Counted from the stretch's first letter, positions 14,014 through 24,084 are shown. The stretch: 64,000 nucleotides of DNA from Martinezella rhizogenes (GCF_007002745.1 NZ_SGNY01000013.1:62001-126000); one strand, 5' to 3'. Translations and numbers: made by a program. Notes: generated by a model from the letters alone, not told the origin.

Positions 14014-16776
14014 CTACTCGTTCCCCGGCATGCTATCGGGCGCCGCACCATCTTCGCGCAAAGGATCGCGCGCAGTGTCTGCGAACTCGCGTAGCCATGC
14101 CTTCGAACTGTCCTCCGTCAGCTTGCCTGAGAGAGTGTCTATGAGGAGTTCAACGTCCGCGTTCAGCGTTTGTGGCTCAACCACATTTTCCGCAGCCTGC
14201 AGGAAGATGATGTCATTCAAAGCCTGAAGTTCGCCTCCGAATGCTTCTCTTACTTCCTGGCGTCGGAGAATAGGAGAACCGGATGCGCCATCCGGATAAT
14301 TCTGCCGCCTTGTCGGAGATCCCAGGTAGAAAGATTGGCCAAGCTTTTCTTCATCGACATCGAGATCAATGTTATCGGCGTTTTTGACGAGGGCTTCCTT
14401 CGGCTCACCACGTTTCTCTCTCCGGCCAGCCGCGCTATGCGAGGGTTTACGTCCCGGCTGTGGCTCATCGCCAAATTCTTCTTCTCCTAGGCCTGCGGCG
14501 CGAGTCTCATCGAGGTCCAGACGGCGACGCAGCTCGTCAAGAGAGGAAATATAAACGTGACGAACGCCGTCCTTCACGATGTAGCGAAGATCTTGCGGCT
14601 TCCGGACCCGCTCGATGGCAGCCAGATCGATGTCAGCTCCGAATTTCAAGCCGGCCTGATCGCTGGGCGCGGCTATATCCGGTGCGGCTGGCGTGACGGA
14701 CCCGAGGCGGTCACTGTCGGCTATCGTCCACTCAACAGGCTTCAGACAGGGTTTCGATACCATCTTGAACTTGCGGACTTTCGCGAACATACGCTCGCCC
14801 CCGGCGTCCAGTTTCATGATCCGCATCAGCGGCATGCCGGTGACCTGCAGGATCGCCTCTTCCGGTTTCATCATCATCAACGTGTTCAACGGAAGGAGAT
14901 CGACTGACATCGGCACCTTCGAGATTGATCGCTGACGACGGCCATGGCGATGGGAATAGGACGATTGTTCGACCCATTCCGTCGTCTTTCCGGCCGCGAG
15001 CGAGACCGCCATTGCATCGTCCTGGTTCTGGAAGTTCATGAAGACCTTGATCGTCGACGCTCCCATCAGAATCTTCTGTCCGGACCGCTGGTACAATCGC
15101 TCCAGCTGGGCACCGTCCTGAAGGATAAAGACGAACCGCACCCCGTTCTTGCGGATCAAGGGGGCGAGCGTCAGCACCGTGTCAATGCGGCCACCATTGC
15201 CAAACTCGTCAAGCATCATCATCACTTCGTGCTCGCCATCGGGCAAAGGACCCATTTGAACCAGCTTGTCGGCCATTTGCTGGATGAACATCGAGATCAG
15301 CCGCTCATAGATCTGGATGGCATTCCAGTCGGCCTGGATATAGATCACCAGCTTGCGCTTCCGTATGGTATCGACCGGAATGGTGGTGATTGATGTCAAC
15401 GCCTCCACGAGCGGGTTCTGCAGGAAGTTGAGCTTGGCGACGATTTCGGCCGCGATCCCCTCACCCAGCTTTTCGTGCCGGCCGGCAAATTTGGTGAGCT
15501 GCATACGGGTCTGGTCGGAAAGGACCGTTTCGTAGTTCTCCAGCAGCTGAACAATCGCCGTACGCTCGTCGGACATCGAGTTAAGGATACGGTACAGCTC
15601 GCTTAGCGACTTGCGGGTGTCGGGGCATTCGAGCACGAAGCCAAGCATGGCGGTGAGCAGAATCCGGGCGCTCTCCTCCCAGAAATCGGAAGAATCGGAG
15701 CGAAGCCGCTCCGGCAGCAGCATCTGCGTCAATTTCTGGAGGTCGGTGATGCGCTGGTGTGGATCCGTACTGATCAGGTCAAGCGGGTTGTAACCGTCGG
15801 TAAATTTCGATCCTGGCGCCAGCAGAAAAGTCTCGAATCCCTTGTCCTTCAGAAAACCGGAGGTCTCCTCGAACAGCTCACCGCTCATGTCGAGCACCAC
15901 CTGCGAGCCCTCGAAACTCATCATTGAGGGGATAACAAAGCCACGCGACTTTCCCTGTCCGGGGGAGCCGATCAGCATTACATGCTGGTCACCATCGTTG
16001 CGAAGAAGAAGTCCTTGCTTGAGACCAAGCACGATCCCGTGTTTGTCGCGCAGGCGAAAGTCTGCCGCATCCTTGAGGGTGGCGAGACGGGCACTGCCCA
16101 TGATCATCCGCTGACGTTTCTGGATTGCTGCACCAATCGGAAACCCCACCAGCGCGCCGGCGGCGGCGAGCCCCACGAGTGTAGCCTGGACCGTCTGCCG
16201 GGAAGGCCGCTGATAGACCCCGGCTGTATCCGTCGTTCCGAACGGCGCCTGATACATTGCGGCAAGATGGCTGCCGTAGTAGCTGGCGATTTCGGCATGT
16301 TCGCCAGCCTTCGTGGCGACGAGATAAAAGGCAAAGCCGTAGATAAATGCGCCAGCCCAGGAGGCGGCAAAGATCAGCGCGGTCAGCGCAATCAGGCTGA
16401 ACATCGAACGGACATGCAGGAGATAAAGGATCTTGCGGGACAGCGCCCTGCCGCCCTTGAGCATCCAGATGCATATCAGGAAGAACAGGAAGGGTGATGC
16501 AAGCGTGAATGCCAGAAGCGACAAACCAAGCGTATTGCGCGTATGGATGATCGACCAGGTGTAGCGAGCGGCATCGGCGAACCGCACGTGGCCCACATAG
16601 TCGAAATACGACAGTGAACCGAAGGAAACAACATAGGCGTCGTAGATCAAAGTGAAGAAGGCCAGCCATATGCAGACCACGCCAACCAGCGCGACAGGCA
16701 GTGTGAGAAAAGACAGTTTCTGGAGACCCGTCCATTTCGGGCGATCAATCTCTCCGTCCGTGAATACGCTGGCCAT
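14014..16776 (-). CDS. virD4: VirD4/TraG-family type IV coupling protein
   Basis: This inner-membrane ATPase links the relaxosome to the VirB channel. Several N-terminal membrane segments (within about residues 20-180) precede the motor domain, which has Walker A LIGSPGQGKSRG near residue 275 and Walker B VMMMLDEFGNGG. The acidic C-terminal tail of about 200 residues is longer than in classical VirD4 and may select substrates. I start at ATG 16776 (MASVFTDGE), which overlaps virB11 by 32 bases; the frame is open to 16833 and GTG or other starts cannot be excluded. It is last in the virB operon. Confidence 0.92.
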   Translation of the reverse strand: MASVFTDGEIDRPKWTGLQKLSFLTLPVALVGVVCIWLAFFTLIYDAYVVSFGSLSYFDYVGHVRFADAARYTWSIIHTRNTLGLSLLAFTLASPFLFFLICIWMLKGGRALSRKILYLLHVRSMFSLIALTALIFAASWAGAFIYGFAFYLVATKAGEHAEIASYYGSHLAAMYQAPFGTTDTAGVYQRPSRQTVQATLVGLAAAGALVGFPIGAAIQKRQRMIMGSARLATLKDAADFRLRDKHGIVLGLKQGLLLRNDGDQHVMLIGSPGQGKSRGFVIPSMMSFEGSQVVLDMSGELFEETSGFLKDKGFETFLLAPGSKFTDGYNPLDLISTDPHQRITDLQKLTQMLLPERLRSDSSDFWEESARILLTAMLGFVLECPDTRKSLSELYRILNSMSDERTAIVQLLENYETVLSDQTRMQLTKFAGRHEKLGEGIAAEIVAKLNFLQNPLVEALTSITTIPVDTIRKRKLVIYIQADWNAIQIYERLISMFIQQMADKLVQMGPLPDGEHEVMMMLDEFGNGGRIDTVLTLAPLIRKNGVRFVFILQDGAQLERLYQRSGQKILMGASTIKVFMNFQNQDDAMAVSLAAGKTTEWVEQSSYSHRHGRRQRSISKVPMSVDLLPLNTLMMMKPEEAILQVTGMPLMRIMKLDAGGERMFAKVRKFKMVSKPCLKPVEWTIADSDRLGSVTPAAPDIAAPSDQAGLKFGADIDLAAIERVRKPQDLRYIVKDGVRHVYISSLDELRRRLDLDETRAAGLGEEEFGDEPQPGRKPSHSAAGRREKRGEPKEALVKNADNIDLDVDEEKLGQSFYLGSPTRRQNYPDGASGSPILRRQEVREAFGGELQALNDIIFLQAAENVVEPQTLNADVELLIDTLSGKLTEDSSKAWLREFADTARDPLREDGAAPDSMPGNE

Positions 16777-17794
16777 GTTCATCAACCTCGTCGGCAAAAT
16801 AGATCTCGCTGACACCGCGCCCGCCGGCGGCATCGCTCTTCTTCAACTGGACTACGATCGGGATGATCGAGCGGATGTAGCGGATGATATCGTCGCGTTC
16901 CATGCGGACATTGCTGTTGAGCACCAGCGTCGACAGCCGGTTGAACGCATGATGCGGCGAGTTAGCGTGGATCGTTGACATCGAGCCGGGGTGACCGGTG
17001 TTGATGGCATTTAGAAAATCAAACGCCTCGTCGCCCCGCAGCTCGCCCATGAAGATACGGTCGGGCCGAAGGCGAAGCGCTGTCGCCAGCAGGTCGCCCA
17101 TCGTCACCCTCGCCTCCCCTTGTCCGCCCTTCGATACCAGCAAAGAAACGACATTTTCCTGGCGTGGCTCCAGTTCGGCCGTGTCCTGCATGAGAATGAA
17201 CCGCTCATGGTCGGGGATTGCGGTCAGCATGGTATTGAGGAAGGTTGTCTTTCCGGTGGAAGTCCCGCCCGAAATCAGCATGCTTCGATGATTGGTGGCC
17301 GCCAGTTTCAGAAAATCGCGCGTCTTTCCGATCCGCAACAGTCGCGAGAGCTCGATATCGACATCATCGAGATAGTCGTCGCCGGTTACCTTTGTGAAGC
17401 GGAAGGCGCCCGCTTCCTCATAGTCGTTGAGGTCGAACCGGCGGATAAACTGCTTGCGGATCGAGAAAGCGTGACCGGTCGCCGAGGTCGGGCTCAAGAC
17501 AAACTGGACGCGTTCGCCTCCCGTCAGTGTCGCCGAAAGAAGTGGATTTTCGGCATTGATCGTCTGCTTTGTGAAGGAGGCAGCGCGGGAAGCCATGTGC
17601 CGAATGACATCCTGATCAAGACCATCAATCTGGTGGCGTACCATCCGGAGCTGCCCGATCTTCTCCAGCCAGACCTCGTTGCTGCGCTGGCAAGAGATTT
17701 CGACCACAGCGGGATCATCGAGGAATGACCGGATCGGTTCGAGCGCCTCAGTCAGAAAGTGCTGTTCGGCGGAAATCTGGGGGCGCGCATTCAT
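16745..17794 (-). CDS. virB11: VirB11 traffic ATPase
   Basis: This cytosolic hexameric ATPase powers pilus assembly and substrate transfer together with VirB4 and VirD4. The 349-residue protein shows Walker A SGGTSTGKTTFLN near residue 175, an Asp box region (ILMQDTAELE), Walker B-like RPDRIFMGELRGDEAF and the His box TGHPGSMSTIHAN. It starts in an ATGA-type overlap with virB10 and overlaps the start of virD4. Confidence 0.96.
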   Translation of the reverse strand: MNARPQISAEQHFLTEALEPIRSFLDDPAVVEISCQRSNEVWLEKIGQLRMVRHQIDGLDQDVIRHMASRAASFTKQTINAENPLLSATLTGGERVQFVLSPTSATGHAFSIRKQFIRRFDLNDYEEAGAFRFTKVTGDDYLDDVDIELSRLLRIGKTRDFLKLAATNHRSMLISGGTSTGKTTFLNTMLTAIPDHERFILMQDTAELEPRQENVVSLLVSKGGQGEARVTMGDLLATALRLRPDRIFMGELRGDEAFDFLNAINTGHPGSMSTIHANSPHHAFNRLSTLVLNSNVRMERDDIIRYIRSIIPIVVQLKKSDAAGGRGVSEIYFADEVDEHGQRIHGRRD

Positions 17795-19125
17795 TTGCCG
17801 TATCTCACCTTGCGCAACCGCTCGAACTCTTCGCGGACCGGGTCAGGATAAAGGCCGGCGAAATCGAGGTCGCGCGTCACGAAGACATTGATATCCGAGC
17901 CCTGCGGAATGTGGATGGTCGGACGGATGTTGCGGGAATCCTCGAACGCTGTAGATGCAATTTGCTGGATACCCGATGCGATGGTTTCCGCCGCAATCGC
18001 ACGGGCACGGTCCTGTGAGGTCTCACCGTTGTCCTGCGGAATGCGGGTGACACTGCCATTGTCGTTGACGATGGTGATGTAGCGATCTTGCCTCTGGCCA
18101 AGCTGAGCGATGTATTGTGTCGCGCCACCGATCAGCGTCATAAGGGCCGGCGGTCCGAAGCGTTCCCAATTCTTTCTGTCGACCATGCCGGTCATGCCCG
18201 AACGGCCAAGACGGTCAGTCCCATAGGAACCGAGCTGCACCGAGACGCCATCGCCGCGGATCATCCGCGTCCAGACAATCAGTATCCGCTCCTGCCCCCT
18301 CTGGACGCCGGACTTATAATCACCGATCAGCGAGGATCCAGCGGGGATAAGAATACGACGGCCATCGAACGAATAGACATCCTCACGCACAATCCCTTTC
18401 ACCATGCCGGCGAGATCGGAGTTGATGGCTGTTTCGAGCGTGCCGCGGATCATCGTGCCCTGCGGTATCCAGGCATCGGTCCGGCGATTTTCTGTGGCGA
18501 CCGACACCTCCACCCCCTGTCCGCCCATCGCCTTCAGGAAGGCGCGATCGCCATCGACAGCCCCGCCGCCATCTCCAGTAACGGTATTTGATGCGCTCGC
18601 CGTGCTATTTGCCCCAAACGGACCTGAGCTAGAAGCGTCGGACGACGTCGCCGAAGCGCTTCTCGTCTGGTCAGATTGATCGAAGACCATGGCGGAGGAG
18701 CGGACGCGCTCCAGCAACTTCGCCTTCCGCTCCAGCTCGATGCATTTCGGGTCGTCGGGATTTTTGCCCCGGGAGCAATCGATGTCCGCGGGCGGTACGA
18801 CGGGGGCGGCGGCCGGCACCCGCGGCGCCGGTGGTGGCGGAGGCGGAGGTGGTGCTGCCGGGACTTCGACCGTGGGGAGCGGTGGCGGTGACGGCGTCCG
18901 GAACCCTTCATTTCTCGGCGTCTGGACCGGGCGGAATTCTTCACGAGGCGTCGTGTCGATCGGCGGCTCTGCCTCCCCGCCCGCCAGGAGAAAATAGAGG
19001 ACCACACCAACGCCGGCTATACCGGCGGCGACTGCGAACGGGCGCATGAGGCCTATACCACCGCGCCTGACCTGTCCGCCGATGGACGTATCAGTGTCGA
19101 TGGAATGGTAGTTGGGATCCGACAT
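17791..19125 (-). CDS. virB10: VirB10 channel protein
   Basis: VirB10 spans the periplasm from inner to outer membrane and forms the core complex with VirB7 and VirB9. The 444-residue protein has one membrane segment near residues 27-48 (PFAVAAGIAGVGVVLYFLLA) and a proline-rich stretch (eight prolines in a row around residue 100). It ends with the conserved TrbI/VirB10 domain (GTMIRGTLETAINSDLAGMV, YSFDGRRILIPAGSSLIGDY). Nine bases separate it from virB9 and it overlaps virB11 by four. Confidence 0.96.
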   Translation of the reverse strand: MSDPNYHSIDTDTSIGGQVRRGGIGLMRPFAVAAGIAGVGVVLYFLLAGGEAEPPIDTTPREEFRPVQTPRNEGFRTPSPPPLPTVEVPAAPPPPPPPPAPRVPAAAPVVPPADIDCSRGKNPDDPKCIELERKAKLLERVRSSAMVFDQSDQTRSASATSSDASSSGPFGANSTASASNTVTGDGGGAVDGDRAFLKAMGGQGVEVSVATENRRTDAWIPQGTMIRGTLETAINSDLAGMVKGIVREDVYSFDGRRILIPAGSSLIGDYKSGVQRGQERILIVWTRMIRGDGVSVQLGSYGTDRLGRSGMTGMVDRKNWERFGPPALMTLIGGATQYIAQLGQRQDRYITIVNDNGSVTRIPQDNGETSQDRARAIAAETIASGIQQIASTAFEDSRNIRPTIHIPQGSDINVFVTRDLDFAGLYPDPVREEFERLRKVRYGK

Positions 19126-19134
19126 GAGCGCCTC

Positions 19135-19968
19135 CTATCTTGATTGCGATTGTTGGTTGGATGTCCCGCTGCCAATTCGCTTCGGCGATACCGCGCCCTC
19201 GATCGGCGCCGGTATATCGGCAGGCGTAGTCCTCAGATTGAAAAGGCAGGTCTCGGCTTCGGTCCCAAAGCGCAGCGTCCATTGCCGCGAGACCTTGTCG
19301 ATAACGATGTAGTCGGCCTCGCGGCGATAATTCACCAGGCTCTCGCGCCGTCTGCCATCGACGATGAAGATTGCCGGGATGTCGCCGGTGAATTTCATGA
19401 AGGTCTTCAATCCATCGTCGAAGACCCAGAGCGGTTTGGCTCCGTCACTGCCCTTGAACCCGTAGTCGTAATTGACCTTGTCGCGGCGGATGTTCTTGAT
19501 GTTCGGATTGCGCTGGGCTGCCTCAGCCTGTTTCCAGAGCTCCGCCGTGCCTTTGAGGCCCGCATCCTCGGGATAGGTGAACCGCAGCTTGAAAGTCTGG
19601 TTCTGCATCGCCTTGCTGTCGTTGACACGCAGGTCAAAGGAGTAGGTCCGCTTCGTCGTGACCACCGACAGGTTGGTGGCCGCATCCTTCTCCATCGGTT
19701 TCAGGGTGAGCGAGCGCCGGTCGGCCGAGGTGAGGATCTGCCAGGAGACGGTGTCACCCGCGACAACCTGCGTTATGTCCTCATCCGCGCCGAAGAGGAT
19801 CGTCGTCACCAGCCCGTAGGTGCCCGTCACGAGGAAGACTTGCTCGGCCGAATAGGGAAGTGAGCGGATTCTCGGGTCGAAGCGACCCGGCCTGGCAACC
19901 AGTTCAGCATGCGCAACCAGTGGACCCAGCAGCATGAACAAGGACATTGCAACCGTCCGCCGCATCAT
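19135..19968 (-). CDS. virB9: VirB9 outer-membrane core protein
   Basis: VirB9 forms the outer-membrane ring of the T4SS core. The 277-residue protein has a signal peptide (MMRRTVAMSLFMLLGPLVAHA) followed by the VirB9/TrbG pattern: DPRIRSLPYSAEQVF, TYSFDLRV, NYDYGFKG, PLWVFDDGLKTFMKF and VDKVSRQWTLRFG in the C-terminal VirB7-binding part. It starts in a four-base overlap with virB8. Confidence 0.95.
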   Translation of the reverse strand: MMRRTVAMSLFMLLGPLVAHAELVARPGRFDPRIRSLPYSAEQVFLVTGTYGLVTTILFGADEDITQVVAGDTVSWQILTSADRRSLTLKPMEKDAATNLSVVTTKRTYSFDLRVNDSKAMQNQTFKLRFTYPEDAGLKGTAELWKQAEAAQRNPNIKNIRRDKVNYDYGFKGSDGAKPLWVFDDGLKTFMKFTGDIPAIFIVDGRRRESLVNYRREADYIVIDKVSRQWTLRFGTEAETCLFNLRTTPADIPAPIEGAVSPKRIGSGTSNQQSQSR

Positions 19969-20699
19969 GGCGCGACCCCTGACGGCATGGTCTCGGGCAC
20001 TCTCGCATACTCGGTCACGACAAAGCCGAGAGGATTAAAGAGACGGACCCGGTTACTGGCGGAAAGGTTGATCTGCCGGTAGCGTATCGTCGCCGACCAG
20101 CGCGTGATGACATCGCCACCACGGCGACGTTCCCTTGTTTCAAAGCGAACAGCCATGGTCGACGGATTAAGCGGATTGACCGAGAGGATTTCCGGGCGGA
20201 TTTCTCCGGTTGCGCCGAGCATCTTGACCGGCCCCCTCGGATTGGAGGGGTTCATCCAGGCCTCGTAGTCTTTGAAGGCCTGCGAACCGGGTTCCGACCA
20301 CAGCGCAATCATGTCGAAATTATCCGACAGGTAGCGGGGATCGTAGGTTTCGCGGCGGATCACGTAGTTGCCAGCGAAAGCCGCGCGCACGGCCTGATTT
20401 TCCGAGACCGTCGCACGGTCTTTATCGAGCGTAGTCACCGTCTCCATGTAACCGGTATTCCGGTCGACGATCAGCGGTACGACCTCGGTGCGAACGAGCG
20501 GAAAGAGTTGCGCCACCGAAAAAGACAGCACGCCTGCAACAGCCCAGCCGGCCACGGCAAACCCCAGCAGGATGATGCCGATCAATGTGCGAAGCGAACG
20601 GTTCTTCTCACCCCAGGAAAGGTGCTGGTCGTAGATGTCCTGCGGCCCGACAACCTGGTCGGTTGGTACGGCTCGCAACTGCCTTCTGAACAATGCCAC
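19965..20699 (-). CDS. virB8: VirB8 inner-membrane assembly factor
   Basis: VirB8 nucleates channel assembly. The 244-residue protein has a cytosolic N-terminus, one membrane segment near residues 38-60 (LIGIILLGFAVAGWAVAGVL) and the periplasmic VirB8 domain (VDRNTGYMETVTTLDKD, NYVIRRETYDP, AVRFETRERR). About 105 bases separate it from virB6, the largest gap within the operon. Confidence 0.94.
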   Translation of the reverse strand: MALFRRQLRAVPTDQVVGPQDIYDQHLSWGEKNRSLRTLIGIILLGFAVAGWAVAGVLSFSVAQLFPLVRTEVVPLIVDRNTGYMETVTTLDKDRATVSENQAVRAAFAGNYVIRRETYDPRYLSDNFDMIALWSEPGSQAFKDYEAWMNPSNPRGPVKMLGATGEIRPEILSVNPLNPSTMAVRFETRERRRGGDVITRWSATIRYRQINLSASNRVRLFNPLGFVVTEYARVPETMPSGVAP

Positions 20700-20804
20700 G
20701 TTCTATCCCCAAAATCATGATCGTCGTTAGGTTTGCGAGCTGCGTCGTCGGTCAGACCCGGCTTCCATATGGATAAGCTGGATTCGACCCGCGCATTTCT
20801 CGCC

Positions 20805-21881
20805 TCATTCACCGCTGCGCCGGCGCATGGTGAGCATCCGGCCGAGCGCTCCGGCACCCGCCATCGTGCCGCGGCCGGCAAGTGCCGCCGCCGTCAACGC
20901 GCCTTTTGGCCCTGCCATCATGCCAAGGGCCACTGCGGCGGCCTGCCCGCTTCTGGAAGTGCTGGAACCGAGTCTCGCGCGAGCCGCGCCGTATATCGTG
21001 CTGGCGCCGCCTCCGCCGGGCGTACCTGACGTCATCGTGCCGTAGGCAAATGTTCTCGCGAAATCAGGAACCTCGAAAATGAAATAGGAGATCAGCGCCA
21101 GGTAGAGCACCATCGCCAGCACGATCGCGAGCGCATTTTCCTTGGTCGCCATGTCGCCACTGATCGTGTCCATCATGCCGATCAGAAAGCCGAACGACAG
21201 CCCGGCCATGACATAGGTGAAAAGCAGCATGAACATGCCGTAGGCGATACCCCTCACCCATGCATCGAAGACGAAACGCGTGATACCGAAGAAATAGCAA
21301 AGGATGGCGATCGGGCCGATAGCCAGCATGACTGCGGTGATCATCTTGGCGAACAGCGTCACGCCGGTCAGGATGAGCAGCATCGGCAGCAGGCCAAAGA
21401 CCAGTACGATGAAGACCACCACTGCACCGGTAACGTTCGGCAGCCATCCGGATTCATAGGAATTGAACAGCTGCATGGCGAAGTCGTAGACCTTGCGCGA
21501 CATGCTGGCGACTTGGCTGGCAAGATCGGAGCCGGCGGATTGCCCTCCCATCGCCGAAGAAATGGCAGCCCCAAGATCCTGCGGTGACGTCAGCACGAAC
21601 TGGCCGATATTGTCGTAGAAGGTCGCCCAGGACATGACCAGCGCATAGGCAAGCGCGAGTTTCGAGGCCGTGATCGCCATATCCTGAAGAGATACGCTCG
21701 ACAGGCCGAGCGCGCCCCAAAGAAAGTAGAGAATGAGAAACAGCGCCAGGATAGACGAGACCAGATTGCCGTTCTCGGCGAACAATCCCCAGGCCCTCTC
21801 AAGGGATGCCTCGTTGATCTTGTCGAAGTATGAGAGTGCGTCGCCATAAAAATTGACCGCATAGCTGACCGGATCCATCAT
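20805..21881 (-). CDS. virB6: VirB6 polytopic channel protein
   Basis: This 358-residue inner-membrane protein has at least six hydrophobic segments, including ILALFLILYFLWGALGLS, VVFIVLVFGLLPMLLILTG and AIVLAMVLYLALISYFIFEV. Its C-terminus is glycine- and alanine-rich. The pattern and position match VirB6/TrbL, which lines the inner-membrane part of the channel. I start at ATG 21881 (MMDPVSYAVNF), which follows AGGGGGG; the frame is open to 21920 inside the lipoprotein gene. It overlaps the lipoprotein stop. Confidence 0.92.
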   Translation of the reverse strand: MMDPVSYAVNFYGDALSYFDKINEASLERAWGLFAENGNLVSSILALFLILYFLWGALGLSSVSLQDMAITASKLALAYALVMSWATFYDNIGQFVLTSPQDLGAAISSAMGGQSAGSDLASQVASMSRKVYDFAMQLFNSYESGWLPNVTGAVVVFIVLVFGLLPMLLILTGVTLFAKMITAVMLAIGPIAILCYFFGITRFVFDAWVRGIAYGMFMLLFTYVMAGLSFGFLIGMMDTISGDMATKENALAIVLAMVLYLALISYFIFEVPDFARTFAYGTMTSGTPGGGGASTIYGAARARLGSSTSRSGQAAAVALGMMAGPKGALTAAALAGRGTMAGAGALGRMLTMRRRSGE

Positions 21882-22096
21882 CCCCCCTGAAAGGAGTTGA
21901 CGGGTCGCATCGGACCGCAATCGTTGTTGACGATGTCCGCGAGCGCTTGCTCCGGTGCGGTCGACTTCCGCCCTGTCTCGTAGGCGAGAGCCGGTATGGG
22001 GTTCTCATCGGCTGAGCATTTCGCCAGCTGTTCGAACTTGCCCGCGCATCCGGACAAGATGATAAGGGCGAAGACCGGAGCCTGGAGAAATCTCAC
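21878..22096 (-). CDS. Small T4SS lipoprotein (VirB7-like or Eex-like)
   Basis: The 72-residue precursor has a lipobox ILSGC (acylated Cys near residue 17), then a short mature part with two more cysteines. It lies between virB5 and virB6, where pKM101-type systems carry the entry-exclusion lipoprotein Eex and some systems carry virB7. No other VirB7 candidate exists in the operon, so it may supply the VirB7 function of tethering VirB9. Overlaps of four bases on both sides show tight coupling. Confidence 0.75.
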   Translation of the reverse strand: MRFLQAPVFALIILSGCAGKFEQLAKCSADENPIPALAYETGRKSTAPEQALADIVNNDCGPMRPVNSFQGG

Positions 22097-22884
22097 TGGT
22101 TCTGCTCCTCGAATGCCTGTAGCTGGTCGCGAATCGAAGATTCGCCCGCGCCACCACTGCCATCGCGCATCACGCTGTCGGGAAGCGTTGCGAACGTCTT
22201 GAGGTTCTGGGATGAGGTTGCGAGGGCCGCCTTATACTGCTGGTTCAGCAGCATCACCTGGTTGTTGAGCGAGCCGACGGCCTCGTTGGCGGTCTGGTTG
22301 CCCTGCAGCACCATCTGCGTGTTCTGTTCGAGCGCGCCCTTCAGATCCTGTGCCGTGCCGATCTGCTCCGTCGCCTGCATGAAGGCGTTCTGCCGGTCCT
22401 TGGTGGCGCTGTTCATCGCGTCGGTAAGGGCAGTCAGCGTCGTCAGCGCGTTGACGCCTTGCGAATAGGCTTGATTGGCGCCTGAAAGCTCGCCTCCCTT
22501 GACGGTATCGACAACCATTTTCACCAGATTGAGCCCATTGATCAGCTTGGCGGCGGTGTTTTGGAATTCACCGCTGATGCCGCCGAACAACGCTTCGTTT
22601 CCCGACAGGATGCTGTTGAAATCAGGCGCCTGGCCCATACTGAACCCATTGCCGGTGGCGAGCTTGGCAAACTGGCTTGCATCCTGTGACCGGTCGCCAG
22701 TAATCGCCTGAAGCGTTTTGATCGTATTGTCCTTGACGATCGACGTGTCGCCCTGGATCTGCTTCGAGAGCTTTTCGATCTCCTGGCTTATCGCGATATT
22801 GGCCGCGTCTTTGACCGGGACCTGCGCAAAGGCGTGCGACACAGTGGTGATGCTGAGCGCTGCGGCAACAACGATTTTCTTCAT
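22093..22884 (-). CDS. virB5: VirB5-like minor pilus protein
   Basis: This 263-residue exported protein has a signal peptide (MKKIVVAAALSITTVSHAFA) and a mainly helical mature part (AANIAISQEIEKLSKQIQG, then long Gln- and Ala-rich helices). The features and position are those of VirB5/TrbJ, a minor pilus component thought to contact the recipient. It follows the second transglycosylase gene by 27 bases. Confidence 0.88.
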   Translation of the reverse strand: MKKIVVAAALSITTVSHAFAQVPVKDAANIAISQEIEKLSKQIQGDTSIVKDNTIKTLQAITGDRSQDASQFAKLATGNGFSMGQAPDFNSILSGNEALFGGISGEFQNTAAKLINGLNLVKMVVDTVKGGELSGANQAYSQGVNALTTLTALTDAMNSATKDRQNAFMQATEQIGTAQDLKGALEQNTQMVLQGNQTANEAVGSLNNQVMLLNQQYKAALATSSQNLKTFATLPDSVMRDGSGGAGESSIRDQLQAFEEQNQ

Positions 22885-22911
22885 CTGCCTGTCCTCTCTC
22901 TCTCTTCCTGT

Positions 22912-24084
22912 TCAATTTGCCGTTGGCCTGGCGTCGACGACTGTCACGAGCCCGAGCGCCGGATCCTCCAAAACCGAGAAGGTCGCGACATCGCCAGTGG
23001 CGCGTGCCTGCTCCTGAAGGTCCTCGAGCCAACGCTTGATCTGATCTGTGGTGGCGGTTGTTGGCACCGCAAAGCATCGGGTGCTGCCGGTATCAATGAC
23101 TGTCGAGGGGCACTGGACTTCAGCCATGACGAGGGAACCATCGTGGTCCTTGGCGTTGCCGCCTCCCGAGCCGCGCAAGGCCGCAGAAGAAGACTGGAGC
23201 CCAGCCTGTAGACGCTGCAAATATTGCTGGTTTGCCGCTAGCGATTTTCCCAGAAGCTCGTTCCAGACTGAACCGCGTTCGACCTGCGCCTGAGTATTGC
23301 GGTCGACCGCCTTTTTCAGCTGCTCCCCGCATCCGCGCGCATCACTGACGGTTTCCGTCTCGACATCATCGCCCGACGGGGTCCGGTCGCCGTTCTCAGC
23401 CTTGTTCCGGCTGTAGTAGGCCGAGACTTTTTTGACGTAGTCTTGTGTCTCGGGAATATTGGGTATCCTTCCGTTCTGGAGGGACTGACGATAAGGCCCG
23501 GCATTGTATCCAGCGGCGATCAGGTCGTAGCGATTGCCGAACATGCCCTGCAGTTGCTTGATGTATTTGACGCCGCCGCGGATATTGTCGCGCAGGTCGT
23601 AAGGGTTGACGCCAAGTCCCGCCGCAGTCCCAGGCATCAGTTGCATGACGCCGGTCGCGCCAACCGGCGAGCGCGCCGATTGGCGGAAGCGTGATTCCTG
23701 CTCGGCAATCGCCAGCGCAAAATTGGGATCGACCCCCTGGCGGATGGCCTCGTCCGCCACCATACGGGCGACTTCCTGCTGGCTATGCGTGCGTTTCGAC
23801 GGGCTGGCAGGCGTGGTCTCACCGGCCATGCCCTCGGCCGAGCAATCCGCCGGCGCGCCGGAGCCCTGCCCGGGCGCAACGCTGTCGGTCGTTCCGCCTG
23901 ACGCACCCTTCAACCCTTGCGTATCCGACTGATAGGTCTTGTACCAGTTCTCCGTCGCCTCCTGGATATTGCGGCGGGCATTGTCGATTACCGGGACCTG
24001 CGCGACCGCAGCGACCGGTGTAAACATGCTGGCCAGTACCACGGCACCGACGGTCGCCAACTCAGGAAGTCTTGCGTTTGTCAT
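22912..24084 (-). CDS. Second lytic transglycosylase in the virB operon (SLT domain plus C-terminal extension)
   Basis: The 390-residue exported protein starts at ATG 24084 (MTNARLPELATVGAVVLASM, signal peptide). Residues about 95-220 form an SLT domain: NFALAIAEQESRFRQSARSP with the catalytic Glu, GATGVMQLMPGTAAGLGVNP, and AAGYNAGPYRQSL. A C-terminal region of about 170 residues has cysteines (ARGCGE, VQCPS, TRCFA) and no family I know. It lies between virB4 and virB5, where this class usually has no such gene, and it overlaps the end of virB4 by 23 bases. It should cut peptidoglycan; why two such enzymes are needed is unclear. Confidence 0.88.
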   Translation of the reverse strand: MTNARLPELATVGAVVLASMFTPVAAVAQVPVIDNARRNIQEATENWYKTYQSDTQGLKGASGGTTDSVAPGQGSGAPADCSAEGMAGETTPASPSKRTHSQQEVARMVADEAIRQGVDPNFALAIAEQESRFRQSARSPVGATGVMQLMPGTAAGLGVNPYDLRDNIRGGVKYIKQLQGMFGNRYDLIAAGYNAGPYRQSLQNGRIPNIPETQDYVKKVSAYYSRNKAENGDRTPSGDDVETETVSDARGCGEQLKKAVDRNTQAQVERGSVWNELLGKSLAANQQYLQRLQAGLQSSSAALRGSGGGNAKDHDGSLVMAEVQCPSTVIDTGSTRCFAVPTTATTDQIKRWLEDLQEQARATGDVATFSVLEDPALGLVTVVDARPTAN